From contig CAVRUR010000001.1 of the NCBI GenBank assembly GCA_963724365.1, positions 1-64,000 of the forward strand: DNA of 64,000 nt, read 5' to 3'. Position numbers and translations under genes: made by a program. Shown piece after piece: positions 19,312 to 28,412 of this stretch (positions are counted from its first letter, which is position 1; each line of letters starts with the position of its first letter). Under the pieces are notes generated by a model. That model had not been told where the DNA came from and did no database searches. It was given only the letters and a program-made list of their open reading frames with translations. This stretch comes from JALORV01 sp963724365. Lineage in GTDB: Bacteria > Pseudomonadota > Gammaproteobacteria > Burkholderiales > Burkholderiaceae_F.

Positions 19312-19707
19312 CTATTTCTTCGCCGGCGGATTCGGATCGCAGCCTCCCAGCGGCTCCATGTAGTCGACCCGCGGAGTGAACTGTGCCGCGATCCGCGTGT
19401 CGCGCACGGCGACAATGTAATACGTGAAGCACGGCTTGATGTCGACCTTGAGTTCACCGGTCTCCTGGGGCGCGCCGGGTACCGGCATCGCCTGCACGCG
19501 TATTACATGGACACCGGGCTCGACCAGCACCCGTCGCTGCGTCGTGTCCCAGTTGTCCACGCCCAGAATCATGACCGGCTGCGTGTCGATGTTGGTCTTG
19601 ATATAGCGCTGCCCCACCAGGTAGGAACCGTGGAACGAGGTGGCACATCCGGACAGCAGACCGATCGTGGCGATCAGCAACGCGGCAGAAACGAGCTTGA
19701 TCTTCAT
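19312..19707 (-). CDS. Small lipoprotein inside the second Dpp operon
   Basis: A 131-residue lipoprotein: signal LLIATIGLLSGCATS with lipobox LSGC, then a beta-rich domain containing VMILGVDNWDTTQRRVLVEPG and VDIKPCFTYYIVAV. Ends in a Pro/Lys tail. ATG 19707 is supported by AGAGGAGAAG. It sits between the DppC-like permease and the DppD-like ATPase, where no standard component belongs. It could be an accessory or sensor of the transporter or an unrelated lodger; nothing in the sequence decides. Confidence 0.75.
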   Translation of the reverse strand: MKIKLVSAALLIATIGLLSGCATSFHGSYLVGQRYIKTNIDTQPVMILGVDNWDTTQRRVLVEPGVHVIRVQAMPVPGAPQETGELKVDIKPCFTYYIVAVRDTRIAAQFTPRVDYMEPLGGCDPNPPAKK

Positions 19708-19753
19708 GGTGCTTCTCCTCTGGTAAACGCCAAACGCAGGCAATGGTGCCAGC

Positions 19754-20665
19754 TCAACGCAACTTCGGATTCAACGCATCGCGCAGCCAGTCGCCCAGCA
19801 GGTTGACCGACAGCACGAGCAGGATCAGGGCAAGTCCGGGAAAAATGGTGATCCACCACTCCCCGGAGAACAGGAACTCGTTGCCGATGCGGATCAGGGT
19901 GCCCAGCGAAGGCGTGGTCGGCGGCACGCCGACGCCCAGGAAGGACAGTGTCGCCTCGGTGATGATCGCGGTCGCAATGTGGACGGTGGCAAGTACCAGC
20001 ACCGGTCCCAGCACGTTCGGCAGCACATGCTTGAGCATGATCTTGAACGGCGAGACGCCGATGACACGGGCCGCCTGGATGTACTCCTTGTTCTTCTCCA
20101 CCAGCGTGGAGCCTCGTACCGTGCGTGCGTACTGCACCCAGCCCGAGAGCGCGATTGCAATGATCAGCACGCCGAAAGCCAGCTCGTTGTGCGAATCGCG
20201 CGGCAACACGGCACGCGCCACGCCGTCGATCAGCAGCGCCACCAGGATGGCCGGGAACGACAGCATGACGTCGCACACGCGCATGATGAAAGCGTCGAGG
20301 CGGCCACCGATATAGCCCGACAGCAATCCGAGCCCGACGCCCATCACCACCGACAGCACGACCGATGCGATGCCGATGAGCAATGAGATCTGCATGCCGT
20401 AGATGACGGCGGAGAAAATGTCGCGCCCCTGGTCATCGGTCCCCAGCCAGAACGTCGGATTCCCGCCCTCTTCCCAGGACGGCGGCAGCGAGGCGTCGAG
20501 CAGGTTGATCGTCGCAAGATCAAACGGGTTGTGGGGCGCGACCCAGTAGGCGAACACAGCCGAGAAAATCAGCACGAACGCCGTCAGCGCTGCCACCATC
20601 GCCACCGGCGAGTTGCGGAAGCTGTAGGCGACGTCGCTGTCCCAGACGCGGGCCAGACCGTTCAT
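19754..20665 (-). CDS. dppC: Dipeptide ABC transporter permease (DppC-like), second system
   Basis: A 303-residue inner-membrane permease with about six hydrophobic helices and the ABC-coupling EAA loop: ARVIGVSPFKIMLKHVLPN. LGTDDQGRDIFSAVIYG precedes the first membrane core, typical of DppC/OppC. ATG 20665 chosen; the frame upstream to 20776 overlaps the substrate-binding protein gene. Forms the channel with the DppB-like permease at 23532. Confidence 0.9.
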   Translation of the reverse strand: MNGLARVWDSDVAYSFRNSPVAMVAALTAFVLIFSAVFAYWVAPHNPFDLATINLLDASLPPSWEEGGNPTFWLGTDDQGRDIFSAVIYGMQISLLIGIASVVLSVVMGVGLGLLSGYIGGRLDAFIMRVCDVMLSFPAILVALLIDGVARAVLPRDSHNELAFGVLIIAIALSGWVQYARTVRGSTLVEKNKEYIQAARVIGVSPFKIMLKHVLPNVLGPVLVLATVHIATAIITEATLSFLGVGVPPTTPSLGTLIRIGNEFLFSGEWWITIFPGLALILLVLSVNLLGDWLRDALNPKLR

Positions 20666-20685
20666 TCCGGTTCCCCGGCCCGGCG

Positions 20686-22290
20686 CTACTGCGCCGCGCC
20701 TTTCACGCTGACCCACTTCAGCGGCATGTAGTTGTCCGCCAGCTGCACGACGTCGACGTTCTTCTTCATCGCCCACGCCAGCGCCTGCTGATGCAGCGGA
20801 ATATGGCCTACGTCATCCTGGTGGATCTTCATCGCCTCCGCGATCATTGCGTTGCGCTTCTTGAGGTCCGTTTCGGTCGCTATCGCCTTGGTCAGCTCAT
20901 CGACCTTCGCGTTGCTGTAGCTGCCGAGGTTGAATTGCCCCTGGCCGCCAGCGCCCGGCGTCGCCATCACTGCGAACAGCGGGTTGTGCGCGTCATAACT
21001 GCTGGGCGTCCAGCCGAGCAGGTAGAACGAGGTGTTGCGCGACAGGATCTTCGGGAAGTAGGTGCCCTTGGTCTCGGCGCTGAGATTCACCTTGATGCCG
21101 ACTTTCGCCAGCATCGCCGTGGCTGCCTTGCAGATTTCCTCGTCGTTGACGTAGCGATCGTTCGGGCAGTTCATTCCGACTTCAAAACCGTTTGGATAAC
21201 CGGCGTCGGCCAGCAGCTTCTTCGAGGCCTCCGGGTCATACGGAAGCCGCTTGTTCATCTCCGGCACAAACCCGGTGATCCCGGGCGCAATCATCAGCCC
21301 GGTCGGTGCCGAGGCGCCACGCATCACCGCCTTCTGGATCGCGTTGATGTCGATCGCCTGGTAGAACGCCTGGCGCACGCGCTTGTCCTTGAACGGATTC
21401 TTGCCCTTGACGCTCGACGAAAGCAGTTCGTTGCGCGACTGGTCCATGCCCAGGAAGATCGTGCGCAGCTCCGGCCCCTGCATCACCTTGAGATTCGGAT
21501 TGGACTGGATGCGGGCCACGTCCTGCACCGGCACCGGCTCCATCATGTCGATTTCGCCCGACAGCAAGGCAGCGACGCGGGTCGATGCGTTGCCGATCGG
21601 CGTGAACACCACTTCCTGGACGTTTCCTTCGATCTTGTCCCAGTAACCGGGATTGCGTTGCAGCGTCGTGCGCACGTTCGGATCGCGCGACCGCAGGCGA
21701 TAGGGACCGGTGCCATTCGCCTTGAACGACGCCGTGTTCTCCGTGCCCTTGCGCTTGTCCACCGGCTGCACGGCGCGGTTCTCTTCGCACCACTTCTTCG
21801 ACATGATGTACCAGTCGGTGAGCATGTCGGGCAGTGTCGGGAACGGCTCGTTGGTGATGACATCGATCGTGTTGTCGTCGAGCTTGCGGATCTCCTTGAT
21901 CGAGCCGATCTTGGACTTGACGTCCGAACCATCACCCTTGGAGCGGTTGTACGAGAAGATCACATCGTCCGCCGTGAACGGCGTGCCGTCGTGGAATTGC
22001 ACGTTCTTGCGCAGGTTGAAGCGCCACACGGTCGGCCCGGTCTGTTTCCAGTCGGTGGCCAGGGCCGGCACGAGCTCGAGTTTCTTCCCGCGACCGATCA
22101 GAGGCTCGTAGACATTGCCGGTGAACGTCAACTGCAGCGATTCGTTCAGCGAGTGCGGGTCCATCGACAACGCGTCGCCCTGGTTGGCGTATTTGAACGT
22201 CTGTGCGTGTGCGGCCACGGCTCCCAGGGCCAGTGCGCCCACCGCTACCCAGGCCGCCATGCGCGTCGAAAGTCGATCGAGGGTCTTCAT
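20686..22290 (-). CDS. dppA: Periplasmic peptide-binding protein (DppA-like), second system
   Basis: A 534-residue extracytoplasmic solute-binding protein of family 5. Signal peptide with cleavage near AVAAHA-Q, then the family fold: YANQGDALSMDPHS, VWRFNLRKNVQFHDGTPFTADDV, NNGTGPYRL-like ANGTGPYRLRS, KDKRVRQAFYQAID. It captures short peptides or similar amides in the periplasm for the DppBC-like permease. Continuous. Gene order in the second system on this strand is dppB, M20 amidohydrolase, dppA, dppC, lipoprotein, dppD, dppF. Confidence 0.9.
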   Translation of the reverse strand: MKTLDRLSTRMAAWVAVGALALGAVAAHAQTFKYANQGDALSMDPHSLNESLQLTFTGNVYEPLIGRGKKLELVPALATDWKQTGPTVWRFNLRKNVQFHDGTPFTADDVIFSYNRSKGDGSDVKSKIGSIKEIRKLDDNTIDVITNEPFPTLPDMLTDWYIMSKKWCEENRAVQPVDKRKGTENTASFKANGTGPYRLRSRDPNVRTTLQRNPGYWDKIEGNVQEVVFTPIGNASTRVAALLSGEIDMMEPVPVQDVARIQSNPNLKVMQGPELRTIFLGMDQSRNELLSSSVKGKNPFKDKRVRQAFYQAIDINAIQKAVMRGASAPTGLMIAPGITGFVPEMNKRLPYDPEASKKLLADAGYPNGFEVGMNCPNDRYVNDEEICKAATAMLAKVGIKVNLSAETKGTYFPKILSRNTSFYLLGWTPSSYDAHNPLFAVMATPGAGGQGQFNLGSYSNAKVDELTKAIATETDLKKRNAMIAEAMKIHQDDVGHIPLHQQALAWAMKKNVDVVQLADNYMPLKWVSVKGAAQ

Positions 22291-22298
22291 GGATGCTC

Positions 22299-23522
22299 CT
22301 AAGGACGCTGTTTTGCGTTGAGCGGCAGGCCGCGCTCTGCCAATGCGGAAAAAAAGGCCGCTCCCAGCGGGATGACGGCGTCGTTGAAATCATATCGGGA
22401 GTTGTGCAGGAAGCAGCCGCCTGCTCCGCCGCCCTGTCCAAGCCGGACATAGCACCCCGGCTTCACACGCAGCATGAAGGCGAAGTCCTCGGCGCCCATC
22501 GAAGGTTCGAGATCTCGCACTACGTTGTCTTCGCCGACGAGTTCCGCGGCCGTATCGGCGGCAAAACGCGCCTGTTCCGGGTGATTGATCGTGGCCGGAT
22601 AGATGCGTTCGTAGATCACCTTCGCTTCGGCACCGAGCGCCTTGGCGGTCGACTCCGCGAGGTCTGTCAGTCGCTGCTCGATCAGGTCCTGCGCATCGGC
22701 GCTGAACGTGCGCACGGTCCCGACCATCCTGGCCTCGCGCGGGATCACCGAGAAGGCACCCGGATTACCGGCATGAATCGAGCACAGGCTCAGGACCGCG
22801 GCATCCAGCGGCCCGACATTGCGCGCGACGATCGTCTGCGCCGCCGTCACGATGTGCGCGGCCACGACCACGGGATCGACGGCACGATGCGGGTGCGCTG
22901 CATGCCCGCCCTTGCCGCTGACGATGATTTCGACCCGGTCGGCCGCGGCCATCATCGGACCGGTGTTCAGGCCGATCCTTCCGGGTTCGAGCGCGGGCCA
23001 GTTGTGGAGTGCGTACACCGAATCGGCCGGGAAGCGCTCGAACAGGCCGTCGTCGATCATTGCCTTGGCGCCGGCAAAGCCCTCCTCGCCCGGCTGGAAA
23101 ATCAGCACGACAGTGCCATCGAAACGCCGCGTGGACGCCAGGTACTGCGCCGCGCCGAGCAGGATGGTGGTGTGGCCATCGTGGCCGCAGCCATGCATCA
23201 GGCCCGAGCGGACCGACCGGTGCGCGAACTCGTTTTCCTCGTCCATCGTGAGCGCATCCATGTCGGCGCGCAGCCCGATCGACCGGTCCGAATTTCCTCG
23301 CCCGCGGATGACGCCCACGACGCCGGTACGTGCGATGCCGGTGTGCACCTCGTCAACACCGTAGCCACGCAGGCGCTCAGCGACCAGCGCCGATGTGCGA
23401 TGTTCCTCGAATCCGAGTTCCGGATTGGCGTGCAGGTCACGCCGAAGTTCGGACAGTCCCTCGTGATGCGGAAGGATGGACGTCAGCGGGCCACGCAACG
23501 CTGCTCCGAGGTAGGTTCCCAT
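22299..23522 (-). CDS. M20-family amidohydrolase (hippurate/N-acyl amino acid hydrolase type)
   Basis: A 407-residue metallo-amidohydrolase of the peptidase M20D group. Metal ligands are in the conserved places: ADMDALTM, MHGCGHDGHTT, FQPGEEGFAG, with a dimerisation domain GKGGHAAHPHRAVDP and the late His in FLHNSRYDFND. Typical reactions are hydrolysis of N-acyl amino acids, hippurate or indole-acetyl amino acids. It lies between the DppB-like and DppA-like genes of the second transporter with 8-9 bp gaps, so it probably acts on the imported compound in the cytoplasm (no signal peptide). Confidence 0.9.
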   Translation of the reverse strand: MGTYLGAALRGPLTSILPHHEGLSELRRDLHANPELGFEEHRTSALVAERLRGYGVDEVHTGIARTGVVGVIRGRGNSDRSIGLRADMDALTMDEENEFAHRSVRSGLMHGCGHDGHTTILLGAAQYLASTRRFDGTVVLIFQPGEEGFAGAKAMIDDGLFERFPADSVYALHNWPALEPGRIGLNTGPMMAAADRVEIIVSGKGGHAAHPHRAVDPVVVAAHIVTAAQTIVARNVGPLDAAVLSLCSIHAGNPGAFSVIPREARMVGTVRTFSADAQDLIEQRLTDLAESTAKALGAEAKVIYERIYPATINHPEQARFAADTAAELVGEDNVVRDLEPSMGAEDFAFMLRVKPGCYVRLGQGGGAGGCFLHNSRYDFNDAVIPLGAAFFSALAERGLPLNAKQRP

Positions 23523-23531
23523 CGGTAGCGA

Positions 23532-24515
23532 CTAGTGGGCCGCGGCGGCGCGGTCGATGCGCAGGCGCGGATCGACAGCGAAATACAGCAGGTCGACGAT
23601 AAGGTTGATCAGCACGAAGACGAGGGCGATCAGGCACAGGTAGGCCGCCATCACCGGAATGTCCGCGAACTGAACCGACTGGATGAACAGCAGCCCCATG
23701 CCGGGCCACTGGAACACGGTTTCGGTCACGATTGCAAAGGCGATGATGCCGCCGAGCTGCAGTCCGGTGATCGTGATGACCGGCACCAGTGTGTTCTTCA
23801 GAGCATGGCCGAAATTGACGGCACGATCAGTCAGTCCGCGAGCCCGCGCGAATTTGATGTAGTCGGTGCGCAGCACTTCCATCATCTCGGAACGGACCAG
23901 GCGCATGATCAGCGTCAGCTGGAACAGTGACAGCGTGATGGCCGGCAGGATCAGATGCTTCCACCCGGTTGACGAGAGGAAGCCACTCGACCACCAGCCG
24001 AGCTTGACGACATCGCCACGACCATAGGACGGCAACCAGCCCAGCTGCACTGCGAAGACCAGGATCAGGAGGATGCCAATCAGGAACGTCGGCAGCGAGA
24101 TCCCGACCAGCGAAGCCGCGAGCAGGGCCTGCGACAACCAGGAATTTCGTCGCAATGCCGTGTACACGCCGGCGGGTATGCCGACGACGATTGCAAGGGT
24201 GGCGGCCGTGAAGGCCAGCTCCAGCGTTGCAGGAAGGCGCTCCTGGATCAGTGTGGACACCGCTCGACCCTGACGCAAACTGATGCCGAAGTCGCCCTGG
24301 ATCGCATTGCCCACAAACGTCGCGAACTGCAGGAGAACCGGCTGGTCGAGCCCCAGGTCGGTGCGCAGGCGCGCACGGTCCTCGGGAGTAGCGTCCTGGC
24401 CCAGCATCTGCGACACCGGGTCGCCAACGTACTGGAACAGCAGAAACGCCACCAAAGCCACGGCCAGCATGACCAGCACAGCCTGCAACAATCGGCGAAT
24501 GATGAACGCGAGCAT
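23532..24515 (-). CDS. dppB: Dipeptide ABC transporter permease (DppB-like), second system
   Basis: A 327-residue inner-membrane permease: N-terminal helix FIIRRLLQAVLVMLAVALVAFLLF, then LGLDQPVLLQFATFVGNAIQGDFGIS typical of DppB, about six helices, and the EAA loop ARGLTDRAVNFGHALKNTL. ATG 24515 chosen at the conserved start MLAFIIRRL. First gene after the terminator of the upstream transporter operon. Confidence 0.9.
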   Translation of the reverse strand: MLAFIIRRLLQAVLVMLAVALVAFLLFQYVGDPVSQMLGQDATPEDRARLRTDLGLDQPVLLQFATFVGNAIQGDFGISLRQGRAVSTLIQERLPATLELAFTAATLAIVVGIPAGVYTALRRNSWLSQALLAASLVGISLPTFLIGILLILVFAVQLGWLPSYGRGDVVKLGWWSSGFLSSTGWKHLILPAITLSLFQLTLIMRLVRSEMMEVLRTDYIKFARARGLTDRAVNFGHALKNTLVPVITITGLQLGGIIAFAIVTETVFQWPGMGLLFIQSVQFADIPVMAAYLCLIALVFVLINLIVDLLYFAVDPRLRIDRAAAAH

Positions 24516-24617
24516 CCCTGGACACGAAATCGCCTGGCGCAAGGCGCCATGCCGTCAATGCCTTGAAATATAGCGCGTAAGGTTGCGCTGACGATCGCGG
24601 TTCGTCGCCGCGTCCGC

Positions 24618-24654
24618 GGAAAAGCAACGGGCCGGCATTGCCGGCCCGTTGCTT
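24618..24654 (-). terminator. Rho-independent terminator after the first dpp operon
   Basis: A perfect 15-bp stem: AAGCAACGGGCCGGC at 24622-24636, loop ATT, GCCGGCCCGTTGCTT at 24640-24654. On the minus strand the stem is followed by TTTTCC, and the stop of the DppA-like gene lies 23 bp upstream. It separates the two transporter systems. Confidence 0.9.
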
Positions 24655-24676
24655 GCCGAAGCGCGACCCCGCGGCG

Positions 24677-26320
24677 CTACTCCTTGATGTCGACGCCGTA
24701 GAAGCTGTGCCGTCCGAACGGCGACAGCTTGAAATCGACGACGTTCTTGCTCATCGGCTTGAGTTGCACTGCGTGTGCAATCGTGAACCAGGGGGCCTGT
24801 TCCTTGAAGATGACCTGCGCCTTCTCATAAAGCGGAGTGCGCGCGGCCTGTCCCGACGTGGTTTTGGCCTTTTGTACCAGTTCCTCGAACGGCTGGTAGC
24901 AGAATTTCGCCACATTGCTGCCGTTGGACTTGGCCGAATCGCAGCCGAGCAGCGTGTTCAGGAAGTTGTCGGGATCGCCGTTGTCGCCGGTCCACCCGAG
25001 CATGCCCATCTGATGCTCGCCGTTTTGCATGCGCTTGCGGTACTCACCCCACTCGAAGCTCTTGATTTCTGCCGTGACGCCGATCTTCGCCAAATCTGCC
25101 TGCATCAACTCCGCAATGCGCTTCGCGTTCGGGTTGTATGGGCGCTGCACCGGCATCGCCCACAGGTCGGTCGAAAAACCATTTGGATACCCGGCATCGG
25201 CCAGGAGCTTCTTCGCAGCGGCAGGATCGTACGGATCATCCTTGATGGTGTCGTTGTACGACCATTGGGTCGGCGGGATCGGGTTCTTCGCGGGCACTCC
25301 CGTCGTCAGGTAGACGGCGTCGATGATCGCCTTCTTGTTGATCGCCATGTTAATGGCCTTGCGCACGCGTACGTCATCGAACGGCTTCTTCGTCGTGTTG
25401 TAGGCGAGGTAGCCGACGTTCAGGCCCGGCTGCTCGAGCACCTGGATCTTCGGATCCTTGCGGATAGCCTCGAGGTCGGCCGGATTCGGATACGGCATCA
25501 CATGGCATTCGCCCTTCTGCAGCTTGGCCCAGCGCACAGAGGCGTCCGGCGTGATGGAGAACACCAGGTCGTCAATCTTGGCCTTGCCGCCCCAGAATTG
25601 CGGGAACGCCTTGTAGCGGATCAGGGCGTCACGCTGGAACTGCACCAGGTAGAACGGTCCGGTGCCGATCGGCTCCTGGTCGATCTTCTCAGGCGTGCCC
25701 GCCTTGAGCATGGCATCGGCGTATTCCTTCGACTGCACGCCGGCGTATTCCATCGCGAGGTTCGACAGGAATGGCGCTTCGGCCTTCTCGAGCGTGACTC
25801 TCACCGTGTAGTCGTCCACCTTCTCGACCGACTTCAGCAGCTTGGGCATGCCCATGTCGTTGAAGTACGAATGGTTCGAACTCGTGACCTTGAAATACGG
25901 GTTCGACTCTTTCCACTGGCGCTCGAACGCGAAGATGATGTCATCGGCGTTCATGTCACGGGTGGGCTTGAAGTTCTTGTTCTCGTGCCACTTCACTCCC
26001 TTGCGCAGAGTGAATGTGTAGACCTTGCCGTCGGGCGAGATGTCCCACTTTTCGGCGAGTCCCGGCACGACGCGCGTGCCGCCGCGTTCGAAGTCGACGA
26101 TACGGCTGTAGATCTGGCTGTTGGCGTCGAACGACGTGCCGGTCGTGTTGATGCCCGGATAGAAATTCTCCGGACTGCCTTCCGAGCAGAACACCAGCGT
26201 CTTCGCCGATGCACTGCCGATCAGCGCCAGCGCTGCGCATAGCACCGCTGCACGCAGTATCGGTCTCGCCATGGTTCGTGCGGTCGCGCCGTGCCGGACC
26301 GTGTCCCTTGTTTGTGTCAT
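24677..26320 (-). CDS. dppA: Periplasmic peptide-binding protein (DppA-like), first system
   Basis: A 547-residue family-5 solute-binding protein. Signal peptide core LRAAVLCAALALIGSASA-KT; mature VFCSEGSPENFYPGINTTGTS is the typical DppA opening, followed by WHENKNFKPTRDMNADDIIFAFERQW and NPADLEAIRKDP, VRKAINMAINK. More like classical DppA than the second copy. Start at 26320 is favoured by AGGAG and by an ATGA overlap with the upstream ATPase gene, giving a long basic n-region; ATG 26272 (MARPILR) is the alternative. Confidence 0.9.
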   Translation of the reverse strand: MTQTRDTVRHGATARTMARPILRAAVLCAALALIGSASAKTLVFCSEGSPENFYPGINTTGTSFDANSQIYSRIVDFERGGTRVVPGLAEKWDISPDGKVYTFTLRKGVKWHENKNFKPTRDMNADDIIFAFERQWKESNPYFKVTSSNHSYFNDMGMPKLLKSVEKVDDYTVRVTLEKAEAPFLSNLAMEYAGVQSKEYADAMLKAGTPEKIDQEPIGTGPFYLVQFQRDALIRYKAFPQFWGGKAKIDDLVFSITPDASVRWAKLQKGECHVMPYPNPADLEAIRKDPKIQVLEQPGLNVGYLAYNTTKKPFDDVRVRKAINMAINKKAIIDAVYLTTGVPAKNPIPPTQWSYNDTIKDDPYDPAAAKKLLADAGYPNGFSTDLWAMPVQRPYNPNAKRIAELMQADLAKIGVTAEIKSFEWGEYRKRMQNGEHQMGMLGWTGDNGDPDNFLNTLLGCDSAKSNGSNVAKFCYQPFEELVQKAKTTSGQAARTPLYEKAQVIFKEQAPWFTIAHAVQLKPMSKNVVDFKLSPFGRHSFYGVDIKE

Positions 26321-27360
26321 CTTCCCTGCTCCTGTGATCGCGCCACTTCGGGCGTCATGAAAGGTTGTGGAACCGGTAACGATACATCGGCTGCAATCTG
26401 CTCGGCAAAGTGGCAGGCCACCTGGCGTCCGTCCAGCGGACGCAGCAACGGGCGCTCGGCGCGGCAGCGGTCGGCAGCATGCGGGCAGCGCGTCGAGAAA
26501 ACGCAGCCGGCAGGAGGCGCCAGCGGCGACGGCAATTCCCCGGTCAGCAACGTGCGGCGGCCGGCGCCAAGTCCCGGGGTCGAGCCCAGCAGCGCCTGGG
26601 TATACGGATGCAGCGGCGCGTCGAAGATGTGCGCTTTAGGCCCCTGCTCCATCGCCAGCCCGAGGTACATCACCAGCACCTCGTCGGCGATATGCCGTAC
26701 CACGGCGAGGTCGTGCGAGATGAACAGGTAGGCGACACCAAATTCGCCCTGCAGGTCCGCCAGCAGATTGAGCACCTGCGCCTGGATCGAGACATCAAGT
26801 GCCGATACCGGTTCGTCGGCGACCACCAGCGCAGGGCGCAGCATCAGCGCCCGCGCAATCGCAATGCGCTGGCGCTGCCCGCCCGAGAACATGTGCGGGT
26901 AGCGTCCCACGTGTTCGGGACGCAGTCCGACCCGGCGCATCATCTCCGCGACCCGGGAACGCCGTTCGTCGGCACCGAGCTTGGTATTTATCGCCAGCGG
27001 TTCTTCGAGGATGGAGCCAATCGTCTTGCGGGGATTCAGCGAACCATAGGGATTCTGAAACACCAGCTGGACCGTATGCCGCAGCTGAGCGCGCGTCTCC
27101 TTGGTCGCGGCGATGGCATCGGTCCCGCCAAGTCGGAGCGCGCCGGAAGTTGGCCTTTCGATCAGCGCAATCACGCGGGCCAGGGTCGATTTGCCGCACC
27201 CCGATTCCCCGACCACCGCCAGCGTGCGGCCGGCCCGCAGGGAAAAGGAAATGCCGCCCACGGCCTGCAGAAAAGCAGGCTTCTGCAGCATGCCCTGGCG
27301 AACCGTGTAGGTCTGCTTCAGCTCGCGCGCCTCGACAACGGGCGCCTGGTTCGCGCTCAT
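26317..27360 (-). CDS. dppF: Dipeptide ABC transporter ATPase (DppF-like), first system
   Basis: A 347-residue ATPase with GESGCGKST (Walker A), FQNPYGSLNP, MFSGGQRQRIAIARAL (signature), LVVADEPVSALDVS (Walker B) and the C-terminal GCVFSTRCPHAADRC motif. Start overlaps the stop of the DppD-like gene by 4 bases (27357-27360), and its own stop overlaps the DppA-like start, so translation is coupled. Confidence 0.92.
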   Translation of the reverse strand: MSANQAPVVEARELKQTYTVRQGMLQKPAFLQAVGGISFSLRAGRTLAVVGESGCGKSTLARVIALIERPTSGALRLGGTDAIAATKETRAQLRHTVQLVFQNPYGSLNPRKTIGSILEEPLAINTKLGADERRSRVAEMMRRVGLRPEHVGRYPHMFSGGQRQRIAIARALMLRPALVVADEPVSALDVSIQAQVLNLLADLQGEFGVAYLFISHDLAVVRHIADEVLVMYLGLAMEQGPKAHIFDAPLHPYTQALLGSTPGLGAGRRTLLTGELPSPLAPPAGCVFSTRCPHAADRCRAERPLLRPLDGRQVACHFAEQIAADVSLPVPQPFMTPEVARSQEQGR

Positions 27361-28403
27361 GGATTCGGCACCGCTTCTTCGTGACGCGCAGCTACAGCGC
27401 CGACATGAACGTCACGAGTCATTGCCGCGGCGCGGTCGGGGCGGTCCAGCGGATAGAAGCAACGCACACGGCCGGCGTCGATCGGATCGAGCAGCGGCTG
27501 CGCCTTATGGCAATGCATCGTCGCGCTGGTGCACCGTGGGCTGAACAGGCAACCGCGCGGTCGATCGTAAAGCCCGGGCACCATGCCGGGGATGGTCGCC
27601 AGACGTTCGCCATCGTCAGCGTGCTGTTCCGGCAGTGCCGACAGCAGTGCGGCCGTGTACGGATGCTGGGGCGTTGCGAAAAGGTCACGCGCACCGCGGT
27701 CCTCGACCACCTGACCGGCGTACATGACGGCGACCCGCTGCGCCATTTCAGCCACGACGCCCATGTTGTGCGTGATCAGCACCAGTGCCATGCCGCGCTC
27801 GCGTTGCAAGCGTCGCAGCAGATCGAGGATTTGCGCCTGGATCGTCACGTCGAGTGCGGTCGTGGGCTCGTCCGCAATCAGGAGCTTCGGATTGCAGGCG
27901 ATCGCCATCGCGATCATCACGCGCTGGTTCATGCCGCCTGAGAGCTGGTGCGGATAGTCCTGCAGGCGGCGCGCCGGATCCGGGATTCCGACCTGATCGA
28001 GCAGCTCGACCGCGCGGTCGAGCGCCGCGGCGCGGGATAGCTTCAGGTGCTGGCGCAGCGTCTCGGTCAGCTGAAACTCGATCGAAAAGCACGGATTGAG
28101 GCTGGTGGCCGGCTCCTGGAAGATCATCGCCATGTCGCGCCCGGTGAGCTGACGGCGCTCGCGTTCGCTCAGAGTCAGCAGGTCGCGTCCGCCGAAGGCG
28201 AGTCGCTTGGCGCGCACCCGCCCCGGATAGGCGATCAGCCCCATCAGCGCGAGCATCGTCACACTCTTGCCCGATCCTGATTCGCCGACGATGCCGAGCA
28301 CTTCGCCCTCGTCGACCGAGAGGCTGACGTCGTCGACTGCGCGCAGCACGCGCCCGCCGATCGGAAACTCGACTTCCAGCGATTCGATTTCGAGCAGCGC
28401 CAT
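27357..28403 (-). CDS. dppD: Dipeptide ABC transporter ATPase (DppD-like), first system
   Basis: A 348-residue ATPase: GESGSGKSV (Walker A), FQEPATSLNP, LSGGMNQRVMIAMAI (signature), LLIADEPTTALDVT (Walker B) and C-terminal GCLFSPRCTSATMHC. Begins 9 bp after the DppC-like gene. The heterodimer with the DppF-like protein powers the first system. Confidence 0.92.
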   Translation of the reverse strand: MALLEIESLEVEFPIGGRVLRAVDDVSLSVDEGEVLGIVGESGSGKSVTMLALMGLIAYPGRVRAKRLAFGGRDLLTLSERERRQLTGRDMAMIFQEPATSLNPCFSIEFQLTETLRQHLKLSRAAALDRAVELLDQVGIPDPARRLQDYPHQLSGGMNQRVMIAMAIACNPKLLIADEPTTALDVTIQAQILDLLRRLQRERGMALVLITHNMGVVAEMAQRVAVMYAGQVVEDRGARDLFATPQHPYTAALLSALPEQHADDGERLATIPGMVPGLYDRPRGCLFSPRCTSATMHCHKAQPLLDPIDAGRVRCFYPLDRPDRAAAMTRDVHVGAVAARHEEAVPNP

Positions 28404-28412
28404 GATGCGGCC

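Noticed and set aside
24638..26242. 534-codon plus-strand open frame antisense to the DppA-like gene
   Set aside because: Mirror of a real gene with high GC at third positions; no ribosome-binding site or family features. The same holds for the long plus-strand frames at 20791-22302 and 22203-23528.
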